From positions 230,181,084 to 230,245,083 of the forward strand of contig NC_058522.1 in assembly GCF_904849725.1 (NCBI RefSeq): a DNA stretch of 64,000 bases, in the 5' to 3' direction. Every line of letters begins with the position of its first letter. Position 1 is the stretch's first letter. Positions 1 through 9,613 of this stretch are shown here, in pieces. The DNA is from Hordeum vulgare subsp. vulgare. Its lineage: Eukaryota; Streptophyta; Magnoliopsida; Poales; Poaceae. Below the pieces are notes generated by a model. The model worked only from the letters and a program-made list of their open reading frames with translations. It did no database searches and was not told where the DNA came from. The position numbers and the translations under genes were made by a program.

Positions 1-770
1 CACTCAACGTCGCACTCGGGGACTTAGCTGCGATCCAGAATCGCCTAAGTATAAACTTTCTCCGAGTGTGCACTAAACGTCGCACTTGGGGACTTAGCTG
101 CGATCCAGAATCGCCTAAGTACAAACTTTCTTCGAGTGTGCACTAAACGTCGCACTCGGGGACTTAGCTGCGATCCAGAATCGCCTAAGTACAAACTTTC
201 TCCGAGTGTGCACTAAACTTCGCATTCGAGGACTTAGCTGCGATCCAGAATCGCCTAAGTACTAAATTTCTCCGAGTGTGCATTAAACGTTGCACTCGGG
301 GACTTAGCTGCGATCAAGAATCGCCGAAGTACAAATTTTCTCCGAGTAAGCACTAAACGTCGCACTCGGGGACTTAGCTGCGATCAAGAATCGCCTAAGT
401 ACAAACTTTCTCCGAGTGTGCACTAAACATCGCACTCGGGGACTTAGCTGCGATCAGGAATCGACTAAGTACAAACTTTCTCCGAGTGTGCACTAAACGT
501 CGCACTCGGGGATTTAGCTGCGATCAAGAATCGCCTAAGTACAAATTTTCTCCGAGGGTGCACTAAAAGTCGCACTCGGGGACTTAGCTGCGATCAAGAA
601 TCGCCTAAGTACAAATTTTCTCCGAGGGTGCACTAAAAGTCGCACTCGGGGACTTAGCTGCAATCAAGAGTCGCCTAAGTACAAACTTTCTCCGACTATG
701 CACTAAACGTCGCACTCGGGGACTTGTCTGCGATCAAGAATCGCCTAAGTACACAATTGCCTTCGAGTGT
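1..770 (+). repeat. 70-bp tandem array, 11 units
   Basis: Eleven head-to-tail units with an exact 70-bp period (starts at 1, 71, 141 and so on to 701). Each carries CACTCGGGGACTTAGCTGCG and TCGCCTAAGTACAAA with few substitutions and no indels. The array probably continues left of the window. It lies in the 3' untranslated part of the Tat-type element, a known hot spot for new satellites. The unbroken period argues for recent expansion. Confidence 0.95.
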
Positions 771-1075
771 ATCCTACAGATCCACTCGGAGATTCAGCAG
801 ACCCTCAATGAGGCTCATGCAGATGTCAAGACAACTGACAATTACATAAGTAGTAGAACCTCATTGCGGCTCATGTAGATGTCAACACAACTGACAATTA
901 CATGAGTAACAACTCGCTCCGAGTACGACCTTACAGTCGCACTCCAAGACTTAGCCGCGATCACGAATCGCCTAATTACACAATTGCCTTCGAGTGTATC
1001 TTACAGATCCACTCGGAGACTCAGCAGACCCTCAGTGAGGCTCATGCAGATGTCAAGACAACTGACAATTACATG
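771..1075 (+). repeat. Longer divergent repeats flanking the 70-bp array
   Basis: Two copies of a segment containing ATCCACTCGGAGA.TCAGCAG and GCAGATGTCAAGACAACTGAC lie near 769-846 and 998-1075, with a partial third at 850-904. Between them, 925-999 matches the 70-bp unit in diverged form (CACTCCAAGACTTAGCCGCG, then GAATCGCCTAATTACACAATTGCC). This single-copy-like relative probably shows the source sequence of the array. Confidence 0.8.
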
Positions 1076-1316
1076 CTCCGCATGTTTGCCATTGGCTTCA
1101 CCAAGAAACGCCAAACAAAAACCACGTGCCAAAATCGTGTCAACAACTCTTTGGCAAAGGAAGAGCAAAAGATTCGATTCAAATTCAAAGTTCGTCTAAA
1201 GATAGTTGGCTCGGTGTAGATCAAGCTTATCCACACCGAACCACGAATGTGACGGCCAATAGGAGTGGCCAAAGTTTCATACAACCAACACTCGGCATAC
1301 CGAGGTAAAAGCTTTC

Positions 1317-4300
1317 TCAAGCATCGTCATGACTGGCACTGGGACTGGCAGGCTCCACGAAAGTGTCGAGGTCGATCCCGTCTGCGATGCGAGTGGCGCT
1401 CTCAAGGAAGGTCTCCATGAAATCTTCGAATCGAAGCTTTTTGGTGTTGGCGACTTGCAACGCCTTCAACTTCTCTTCGCGAGCCTCCTTGTAGTGCACT
1501 CGGACCAGCGACAGCGCCACGTCCGCACCACAGCGAGCCGCGGACTTCTTCCACGCCTGCACTCGGTTCGGGACCTCCTCCAGCCAAGTCATCAACCCTT
1601 CCATCTCTTGCCGCGACTCGTCTTCGGGCCACAACTCTTTGTCGATTCGGCCGACGACCTCTCTCGGTCGACCGATGAAAGGTCCCACTTTGCCCAGGCG
1701 AATGTGCGCTCGGAGCATGTCTCGATTGGCGTCCTCGCCGAGTGGAACGTTCGGAAGAACCGACCGCTCAACGTCAGCTGCTTCAGCCTCAGTGTCCATG
1801 CAAAAATCTGCAAAGACAAGACGAGCAAAAAGTAAGCGCAGAATGAAATACACAGTCAAGAGGCACTCGGAAAAACAGAACTTACCACCGAGAAGTGCAA
1901 TCATCTTCCTTGCCCAGTAACTGACGTACTTCTCCTGTGCTATGCACCGCCTGTTCATCACTCGCATCTGTCCCATCAGCTCGGTTCTTTATTTCCCCAT
2001 TTTCTCCATTTCGGCCACCAATGCCTTGTTTGCCTCACGAGATCCTCCAAGGACTTCTCTCGTTCAGCGAGAACACCCTTCATACCAGCCAAGGAAAGCA
2101 TTGCTGCATCCAGTTCCGCAGCAAACTGAATCTTTTCAGCCTTCAGAGTGTCGTACGATGATCCCATCTCACAAGTCTTCTGCAAGTCAGCGCCAAGAGA
2201 TGATCAGACAAATTCAACAAGTACAACAATAAAAACTCGAAGTTCTTCAGACCCCTACCGACGCAAGCAGTCGACAGCGGTCTCGGGGACTACACCCAGT
2301 GGGCTCACTAAGAGTGACCCCACTGGAATGAAGCTCAAACAGGTCCGCCCTATTGAGATACATAACAAAAACAAGCCTACGAGGCTACTACTACCCGACC
2401 TGAGTAAAAATTACTCTCAGGGACTAATCCACTAGGTCCACTCAGAGTGCCCCCATCGGTAACATTCGATCAGATTAGGTTTAATCTGATCAACTTACAG
2501 AAAATGTATATAAAGACAACTGCCGGTGCAAGAACTCGACAGAAGTCTCGGGGACTACACCCACTGGGTTCACTAAGAGTGAACCCACTGCAAAATAATC
2601 ATACTGCATCCGAGTATATTGCTTAAACACCCACTGGGTTACAAGAGGAAAGTAATTACTTGCTAGCCCACTTACTCGGATATCTTCCCGGAGTCCCAAG
2701 CTTCGCTTGTACACAGATGCGATGGAGTCGTACGCTCTCTTGGCATCACCCGCCATCAACTCCACCTGCACCATGGCCCCCTTAGCAGCTCCCACCTGAT
2801 CTTCTGGGAGGCGTTGGATGTCGTACTGGATAGTCGATGGACCTGGTACCACAAGAGACTCCTTGGGCATCCCAAGTCCTGCTCCAGTCGGCTCAGCAGC
2901 GATGAGCGCCGTTTCAGTCGACGGCATCGTCTCGGCTGGCGGCGCGTCCATGGCGGGAGTAGTAACAGATGGAACAGCCTCAAGGACAGGCACCGCAGCT
3001 TGCTCGGACCTCTTCTGGTCGTCCTCCTCCACGAGAATCACCTCTGAAGGAAACCCGACTAAACGACGTGAGACCACAGAAAAAAGGCAAGACCAAAGAC
3101 AGAATTTGTGAAACAATAATGTAAGCTCTCGGAGTCGCCACGACGTACCTTGCTGGGATGTGACGACGTTGTCCGTATCCATGGGATCGTCCCCCTGGCG
3201 TGGCAGAGAAGTGGCAGAGGTGGCAGCTCTGTCGAGTAAAATTCACTCGACCAATAAGCATGAGTCCAATCAAATACTGGAAGAAGATAGAAGAATACAC
3301 TTACGCTGAGGCGACAGGAACGGTGATCCTCATCTGCGGCAAAGCCTTTCGAGGCTTGGATCCACTCGGTCTGGCCACCTTAGAGGGCTGGCCCGCGGGC
3401 TCAGCAGCAGAGTCCCTGGTCCTCTTTGTGCTCCGAGCACTCAGAACCACGGGAGAAGCTGGCGAGGCACTCGGAACCACAGGAGGAGCTGGCGGGGCAC
3501 TTGAGGCCGCTGGAGGAGCCGACGGAGCCATGGGTTCATGGAGGCGTTTAGTTCGAGGCTCTGGTGGTGGGGGTGGCGAGCTTTGTTCCTCATCTTCCCC
3601 CCTTCTTCTCCGGACTCCTCCTCCGTCTCTCCACTGTCGGAGACGTACTCGACGCTCTCCACGCTGCCCTCCTGGCTACCTTCATCTTCCTCAGCCGGAT
3701 TCCCGTTCGAGACAGCAGAAAACCATTTGGTCCACGCCTGCACGAGATACAGTCGACAACATCAGACGTCAGACAGTGATACATCAAAAAGCAATAAATC
3801 TAAGACAATTATGTGCACTCTACAAGTTATACTCACCTCATTCGGAGGAGGGTTGTCCGCACGGAAGGGCTTCACTCGCCGGGCTCCTCTGGGGTTATCA
3901 CAGGCGCATGTGATGTTGAGGACCCATGACGCCACAAGCTCCCCGGTCACGCACTCGGGGTAAGTCCGAGTGGAGTCCTCAGGCCCCGTATAGTGCCACA
4001 TGGCGTGGTGTCGAGCTTGCAAAGGCTGGATACGCCGACCCAGAAAAATCTCCAGCAAATCTATGCCAGTGACCCCCTTTCGGACGATCTCTACTAGCGC
4101 ATCAACCAGAGGCTGGATCTGGATCTTCTCCATCTTCGTGAGCGCAAGCTGCCTAGGCGGAGCCGGTCGGTCTAAGCTAAAAGGTGGCAGACCAGTTGCG
4201 GCATTCGGGCAAGCAACGTCCTGGCAATAAAACCAAGTCGACTGCCAGTTCCTAACAGATTCGGACAACTGAAGAGAGGGATAGCTACTTTTGTTTTTCT

Positions 4301-4817
4301 TTTGGAAGCCTAAGCCTCCACAGAGCTGGAGGAGGTGAGTTTTGTCATCCGACTGGCTAAGTCTTTTGATGGTTTGAGATCTAGCAGAGAAGATGTGTTT
4401 AAAGAGCCCCCAATGGGGAGGACAGTCGATAAAACACTCGCACAACACGACGAAGGCAGAGAGATGAGCTATTGCGTTGGGAGGAAAATGGTGGAGCTGC
4501 GCCCCGAAGTGGTTCATTATACCTCTGAAGAATGGATGAGGAGGCAGAGAGAAGCCTCGGTGCATGTGACTAGGCAGCAAGACGCGCTCCCCCTCCTGGG
4601 GCGCCGGCTCCGTCTCTCCCTCCGTCGGCAACCTCCACGTATTGTGCTCGATCATTCCATGCTCCACCAGCTCCAGCATGTCCTCCTCCGTCACCGTGGA
4701 GGGGAGGAAATCCCCCTGGATCCAACCCGCCGGCAGTGCTCGCTGTCGCCGCTGAGCAGGAGCCGCCGCCTTCTTCTTGTTCCGCGCCTCGAGCTTGCTC
4801 GTCTGCCCCTTCGTCAT
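1317..4817 (-). pseudogene. Antisense accessory ORF (aORF), Transposase_28-like, six exons, broken
   Basis: Function unknown; the family is annotated in grasses as putative gypsy-type transposon protein (Transposase_28, PF04195). Six exons fit canonical GT-AG sites with matching phases: 4817-3837, 3737-3305, 3228-3149, 3043-2676, 2179-1886 and 1807-1317, about 880 codons. Donors include GTGAGT, GTAAGT (three times) and GTACGT. Exon 1 is basic at the start (MTKGQTSKLEARNKKK) and then has the conserved block with GWIQG, LPPHPFFRG and QLHHFPPNAI. Exon 2 is acidic then Pro/Ala-rich. The last exons look helical, with Lys/Glu-rich stretches. Two defects are visible: a frameshift in exon 2 near 3600 at a G run, and a frameshift plus in-frame TAA in exon 5 (about 1996-2045). 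The start was chosen at the first Met before the basic stretch, about 130 bp below a TATA-like box. The gene runs opposite to its host element. Confidence 0.75.
2262..2590 (-). repeat. Duplicated intronic segment with hairpin
   Basis: Inside the aORF intron between exons 4 and 5, a roughly 63-bp segment occurs twice (2262-2325 and 2528-2590), each with TCTCGGGGACTACACCCA. The second copy ends in an inverted repeat, arms 2562-2574 and 2578-2590, 13 bp with one mismatch and a 3-nt loop. The rest of the intron shows no gene. Confidence 0.8.
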
Positions 4818-4944
4818 GGCGGAGGCTGTAGATCCGCGGAGGAAGAAGGGAAGGAAGGAGCTCGGGATGCGCAGGAGGTCACGAGAGAAGCGGGGCAAGT
4901 GCGAGATGTCAGCCAAGTGCAACGAAAAACCCTCGCTGTAGAGG

Positions 4945-4953
4945 TTTAAATAA
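4945..4953 (-). promoter_or_regulatory. TATA-like box for the antisense ORF
   Basis: On the minus strand this reads TTATTTAAA, about 130 bp upstream of the aORF start at 4817 and between it and the 3' LTR. Spacing and position suit a promoter driving the antisense gene independently of the LTR. Predicted only. Confidence 0.5.
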
Positions 4954-5320
4954 GGTTCCGACTGGGTCACTAGCAAGTGGCCCCGAAATCTTATCCCCCG
5001 ACCGGTCGCTGCGATATTAGTGGAGGAGATGAAGGTGCGGAAATCGAGGTGGCAGATACTACTCGATTACGATGTCGTCATCCCTGCCGAGCGCGCGGCA
5101 ACCGAAATTTGAGGATCCCAGAAAATCTGCCGCTGTCAGTTGACTGGTCACGTCAAAAGATTCCACGGAAGCACTCGGTCCCTGACGGTTCGTTTCACAA
5201 ATACATCCACTCGGATCACTGGTCAAGAGGATAAATTGGATCGAGGCAAACAACGCCAAAGTCGCATCCATACCACTCGGATCCGTGCTCCAAGCGTCGC
5301 TTCGTCGTTCCAACCCCAAT

Positions 5321-5335
5321 CCATTCGGGGACTAA
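5321..5335 (+). other. PPT-like tract before 3' LTR
   Basis: CCATTCGGGGACTAA ends exactly where the LTR begins (TGATGGGG). This is the expected place for the plus-strand primer tract, and it fixes the element's orientation as plus although its visible ORF is minus. Confidence 0.6.
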
Positions 5336-5893
5336 TGATGGGGTTATAGTCCTAGGGTAGGGTCATAGGCCTGCCCAATGGGTCCTACCCAAGGACTACC
5401 CTTCATAAGGGATAAGGCCCTTAGTCAGTTCCGACTGAATTAAGGACTTCCCATCATCCAGTCGGTGACGATTCCTACATCATCCAGTCGGAGATGAGCA
5501 TTCGGAGCGTATCAAACTTACCGACTGGATTCCACTCTGTACATCGTAACCCCCCTAGAGGGCAACGGTCATACGTTTCCATGTACCTTTATTAGCATTT
5601 AAGACATACGTTACCTGTAACGTAGGCATTTATTCGCCACTACTCCACCCCTGTGCACCGAACCGTTGTGAAGGGCAGCGCACTCTATATAAGCCGCCCT
5701 TCCCCACTGGAGCAGGGGTTAGCAATTCACTGTAATCCATATTCCACTCGACAACAAGCTCCCAAGAGCACTGAGACGTAGGGCTTTTACCTCCACCGTA
5801 GAGGGGCCTGAACTCATACAACCTCGCCGTAGCTAAGGCTCTGCCCATCCTTCCATACCCTACACATCTACTGTCAGACTTATACCCACGACA
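5336..5893 (+). mobile_element. 3' LTR of Tat-type element (558 bp)
   Basis: Starts TGATGGGG and ends CCCACGACA (TG...CA). A plus-strand TATA box, CTATATAAG, sits at 5685-5693 about 350 bp in, followed by a pyrimidine-rich start region. Length and layout fit Tat-type LTRs. No second copy lies in the window. Confidence 0.8.
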
Positions 5894-6472
5894 GTACTAA
5901 CTACGGACCCGTAGGTCTATGCTGAACTACTCACACATCACCATGGGACAACAAATTTAATGTAGCGGCACTTCGTGATTGATCTCTCCTCCAAAACCTC
6001 ACCAGAACAGGGCTCCAGATGATCACACGATGGAACAGAGACTTGCAGTTGTGGGGAAAGTCTTTCAGGAGGCTCCCTAGGGTTTTTGGTGTAATAGGGA
6101 ATTTATAGGACACAGAGGGGCACTAGATGCTAAGGGGGTGGCCCCAAGCCATCAAGGCGGCCACCCCCTTGGGCGCATCCTGTTGGCTTGGCAGCACCCC
6201 GTGGGGCCTCCGACCTCCTTCCAAAGCTTCGAGGTCCTTATTTGTCCACAAAAAAATATCAAAAAGTTTTGAGGTATTTGGACTTTGTTTGGTACAATAT
6301 TCATGAAAAGGAAAAAACATGTAGAAAACATCAACTCACACTTGGCGTTGGGTAAATAGGTTAGCGCTTAAAAATAATATAAAACAACAAGTAAATGCCT
6401 AAAAAGCATCCTAGAACGATAATATAATAGCATGGAATAAGCAAAAATTATAGATACGTTGGAGACGTATCA
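5894..6472 (-). mobile_element. Truncated Athila-type LTR
   Basis: Read on the minus strand from 6472 it opens TGATACGTCTCCAACGTATC, as do the LTRs at 39305 and 54250, so it is a related gypsy LTR. A minus-strand TATA box (TATAAAT) is at 6107-6101. It ends abruptly at the junction with the Tat LTR, so the Tat element probably inserted into it and the rest lies left of the window. The segment near 5905-5940 resembles 55485-55520 in another truncated LTR. Confidence 0.8.
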
Positions 6473-7481
6473 GCGGCCTCACCCATCTCGTGAAGTTTTT
6501 GAGACGCGTCCGTCCATGGGCCCGCACAGTCTACCCTTAGAACTAAAACATGGGTGGGTGGGGGTGTATTTCTATTGGTTTTGTGTTATGGTTGGGTGAG
6601 ATTGCAGTCCTAGTATAAGTGCATACGTTCATATATTGTAGCTACCATACCCTCCCACCAACTCGAAGTGGGGGCGCATAAGCCATAAGTACCATGCGCT
6701 CTACGACGCATTGTGTGTCACATGAAAGTTGTGCAATCCGTATTTGAATAACAAACCTTTCCACAAATACATTTGGTCCACAAGCATGTGCGTTTGTGCT
6801 ATGACCCTAGATATATCGCATTTATTTTCCAACATTGTTACATAAATGGGAGAAGAGTCTTTTTTAAACTTCAATATAAGACCAGTCGGATGAGACAACT
6901 ATGTGCGATTGTGTAGCCTGTAGACACGATTCCCGCATGCTAACTGTGTGCCACGCTTGTGATTATCACGTAACTACAGTTAACCTTTGGACCAAACCAC
7001 CTAGAGAAATCTTAAAAATAGCTACCCGCCTTGACCAACTTAAAAATGAACGGTTGCACGGTTTTTTCTCTTTGAATTGGACACAGGTATTATGTTTGGG
7101 CCATTTGCGATGTTAGTTCCTCCGGTGCCACTTCAAAGTGTTTGCAAAATATTTAGTTCTCCTAGCTTTTCACTCCCTCCAAGTAAAATTTACAATAGCC
7201 GAGGCATTTCCTCAAACACCACCTAGGCTCCTCCTACCCCCACCCCCACACAACTCCTCCCTCACTCGAACCCTAGCTACCTCACCGCCGCCCTTGCCCC
7301 GCTTCTACAGTCAACCTCTCCTGCTCTCACCGTGCAGGTTACCAACCCATCTTTGTAACCTCGCCATCCTAAATTTCTTAGATGGCGACTACTAAACACC
7401 CCCTTCCTCACAGACCCCCACCCCCACCGCAGACTGTTGTAGCCTAATCCAGCTACTCTTCGAGGGGAGCTCGAGGAGCTA
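6473..7481. other. Non-LTR intergenic sequence
   Basis: I find no convincing gene or transposon signature here. Near 7220-7380 the sequence becomes pyrimidine-rich and includes CGAACCCTAGC, the kind of leader often seen upstream of grass genes. It may be the old promoter and 5' leader of the broken gene that follows. Confidence 0.4.
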
Positions 7482-8156
7482 ATGGCCAAAAAGAGGTATA
7501 TCACGGCCTGGCCACTGGATGATGGCGTGGTGGTCGCACGGAAGCTGACTACGATGATGAGGTGACCGCCGAAACCGCTGATGAAGATAACTACGGTGAC
7601 GAGGTGGCCGTCGAGGCCGCCGAGGAAGCTGACTACGATGATGAGGTGGCCTCCAAGGCCGCCAGGTAATCTAACAATGTTGAGATTGCAAGACAACGGG
7701 TTCCCATATGGATGCATATCAACGCAGCCGTCTATGACATCGAGCTTGTTGATAGTGGCGGCTTCACGTGGGCTGTGTCACAGGTTAAGTGGCCATCCCC
7801 CAACCCCGTGGGTTCAACCCCCGCCGACCTCATACATGGCCCAACCGTTGATCTCCTCTACTCTCCTGTCAAGAATTTGGCTTCCTTCATCGCCATCGAG
7901 CCCCTTTTGTCATTTCTGGAGGACACATTCTATGGTGGTTGCTTTGCATCGTCAGCTGCCATGTCAGACCTCATCGACGATGCCTACACCGGCAAGGGAC
8001 CCTATCTGTCTCTTCCAAGGGGAAAGATCCCATCCATGATATCAGGGAGGGCCCCCTGTAGTCGTGCTCTTCCAAGGGGAAGAAGCCCATCTGCAACAAC
8101 AGGGAGCACACCCAAAACTAGTGCTCTTCTAATGGGAAGGAACCCATCTCTGACAG
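7482..8156 (+). pseudogene. Broken protein gene of unknown family, first exon
   Basis: I do not recognise this gene. From ATG 7482 the frame reads MAKKRYITAWPLDD, then needs a frameshift near 7540 to enter an acidic Asp/Glu/Ala-rich stretch (ADYDDEV repeated). It meets one in-frame TAA at 7667-7669, then stays open from 7670 to 8275. The open part includes PIWMHINAAVYDIEL and two segments rich in hydrophobic residues. It ends in three in-frame 19-residue repeats. CAG|GTGAGG at 8156/8157 is a strong splice donor, so I end the exon there; the ORF runs 120 bp further. It is the only coding-like sequence outside LTR elements. Two lesions suggest a pseudogene or captured gene fragment, and the downstream exons may have been separated by later insertions. 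Confidence 0.5.
8011..8156 (+). repeat. Three 57-bp (19-codon) tandem repeats
   Basis: Units start at 8011, 8068 and 8125, each beginning TCTTC, with GGGGAAGAAGCCCATC-like cores. The period is a multiple of three and the reading frame is kept, giving LPRGKIPS, LPRGRSPS and LLMGRNPS at equivalent places. The third unit carries the predicted splice donor where the others read CAGGGAG. Confidence 0.8.
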
Positions 8157-8620
8157 GTGAGGAAAGCCATGTCATGTTTAATTATTTCACTCATGATAAA
8201 TGTATGGACTGTGCAATTGAATTTCATCAATACCTATTTCAAAAGCGATATATGGTTCCTTTAAACCTGGTGTAGTTAGCACATGCATTGTTTATTTCAG
8301 GTCTTTCACATGTGATTTTCAGTTATACAATTTGATGTTTAAGCACCAACTATGTTCTATGCAATTTCAAAAATACACTATGAATGCCTATTTTTGGTTT
8401 CTATTAAGCCTGTTGTAGTGAGCATATGCCTTGTTTAACTATTTTTTCCTTGCTCGGTTGTTTGTAGTAGGCATATGTCCAGATTCAATTGCTATATAGT
8501 ATGCCTTGTTTATTTCAGTATTCACATTGTGAAGTTCTATATGTGCAAGTACATACTTTCCAGTTCAATTTCATCACACCAGTTTCAACGACCATATGTG
8601 ATTCCTATTAAGCCTAGTGT
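8157..8620 (+). other. Intron-like AT-rich sequence
   Basis: AT-rich sequence after the predicted donor. Three imperfect copies of a motif like TGTAGTNAGCATATGCCTTGTTTA occur near 8272, 8412 and 8464. I see no acceptor followed by an open frame before the LTR at 8621 interrupts. Confidence 0.4.
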
Positions 8621-9170
8621 TGTGGTTTTATCACGAGAGATGTCCTAGAGATAGGACTAAGTCGAGGAGCCATCACAACCAGGTGGTTGCTTGGATGGGC
8701 TTGATCGGGAACGAGAGACAAAGGTTTACCGAGGTTTGGCCTCTGCGGTGGAGGTAAAAGCCTATGTCCCGCTTTTTTGTGTTATTGATGATGATCTCGA
8801 TTACAAGGGTGCGGAATCGCTAACCTAGTTCTCGAGGATTTCTTACTTTCCCTTTCTCTATCATGGGCTCCCATTTATATATAGGTCGAGACCCTGAGAT
8901 TACAATAGAGTCTGGGTCGTACCACAACCCGCCTCCTAATCTAAATCCTACTCATCTTTATCTCTGATGTATAGAAAATACCTTGCACTTCCTTATATTA
9001 GCTCGTCTGCCAAGCATTGTCCTACGAGCCAGCCTTTTTGGATGAGCCGCCTCCTCGGCTTTGGTCCTCTCGGCTTTCATGGCTCATGCTACGACTACAC
9101 CACTGGAGCCGCCGCCTTGATAGCCGGGTCATCTTACCGGTGGGTCATCTTGTGGGGAATACCCCCAACA
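8621..9170 (-). mobile_element. 3' LTR of second Tat-type element (550 bp)
   Basis: On the minus strand it begins TGTTGGGGGTATTCCCC and ends GATAAAACCACA. A TATA box (TATATATAAA) lies at 8883-8874 on that strand. A PPT lies immediately upstream in this orientation, so it is the 3' LTR. Left flank 8616-8620 (AGTGT) should be a TSD copy; the partner is not in the window. Confidence 0.75.
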
Positions 9171-9182
9171 TTAGCCCCCAGT
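9171..9182 (-). other. PPT of second Tat-type element
   Basis: On the minus strand ACTGGGGGCTAA ends directly against the LTR start TGTTGG, matching the form of the tract at 5321-5335. Confidence 0.65.
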
Positions 9183-9533
9183 TTAGCTTGGGTTTACTCA
9201 TGTTATTCTTCATCTTCAACAATGAAAGGAAAACCTTAACCGTGGAATTTAAACTTGAGCTTTGTCCTTAAGCCGACATTTCTCTTCTCTTTGCTGCTTG
9301 AACCTTTGATGAGGTCAATACTAGCTAGGTTGTTTCTACCTTCTCTAAGACTTAGTCTTTTTCTCATAGGCACCACCATGACATCATCTCGTTGTCTCCT
9401 AACTTTGGAATGCCATCATGGCGAATCTTATAAACAAACCATCAATTCTGGTTTGGCGTGGAAATACAAGCATCTTCATAGCCACGATTTGCCATAACAT
9501 CCCATTTTCACCGTGTCGTTTCGGGTTTCCCCT

Positions 9534-9542
9534 TATAAATAG
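9534..9542 (+). promoter_or_regulatory. TATA box for second antisense ORF
   Basis: TATAAATAG, a near-ideal plant TATA box, followed by a pyrimidine-rich stretch. About 70 bp downstream the leader is cut by the Athila insertion at 9614. The leader appears to resume at 63106, with a 5' UTR intron and the ATG at 63761. It is antisense to its host element. Confidence 0.6.
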
Positions 9543-9613
9543 TCTAGCCACCCCTCTTCACCTTTTTTACATCGTCTTCTTCCTTTCGCCTCTAGTGACG
9601 TTCTCGAGCCCGC

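Larger units (their letters stand above)
1..5893 (+). mobile_element. Tat-type Ty3/gypsy element, 3' part
   Basis: The 3' portion of a plus-oriented LTR retrotransposon whose 5' LTR, gag and pol would lie left of the window. Order seen: tandem repeats, a spliced ORF on the opposite strand, a purine-rich tract, then an LTR with TG...CA ends. An antisense accessory ORF between pol and the 3' LTR, with tandem repeats beside it, is known from the Tat lineage (Grande, RIRE2, Retand types). Assignment to Tat is therefore by architecture, since no pol is visible. The bases after the LTR (5894-5898, GTACT) should be one TSD copy; the partner is outside the window. Confidence 0.75.

Noticed and set aside
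1..770. Regularly spaced repeats resembling a CRISPR array
   Set aside because: The whole 70-bp unit repeats with no unique spacers, and the context is a plant retrotransposon.
1329..1835. Plus-strand ORF of 168 codons
   Set aside because: Antisense shadow of exon 6 of the minus-strand aORF, whose splice sites and phases are consistent.
7138..7717. ORFs on both strands near the broken gene
   Set aside because: They overlap the leader and acidic repeat of the gene at 7482-8156 in other frames and carry no motif.
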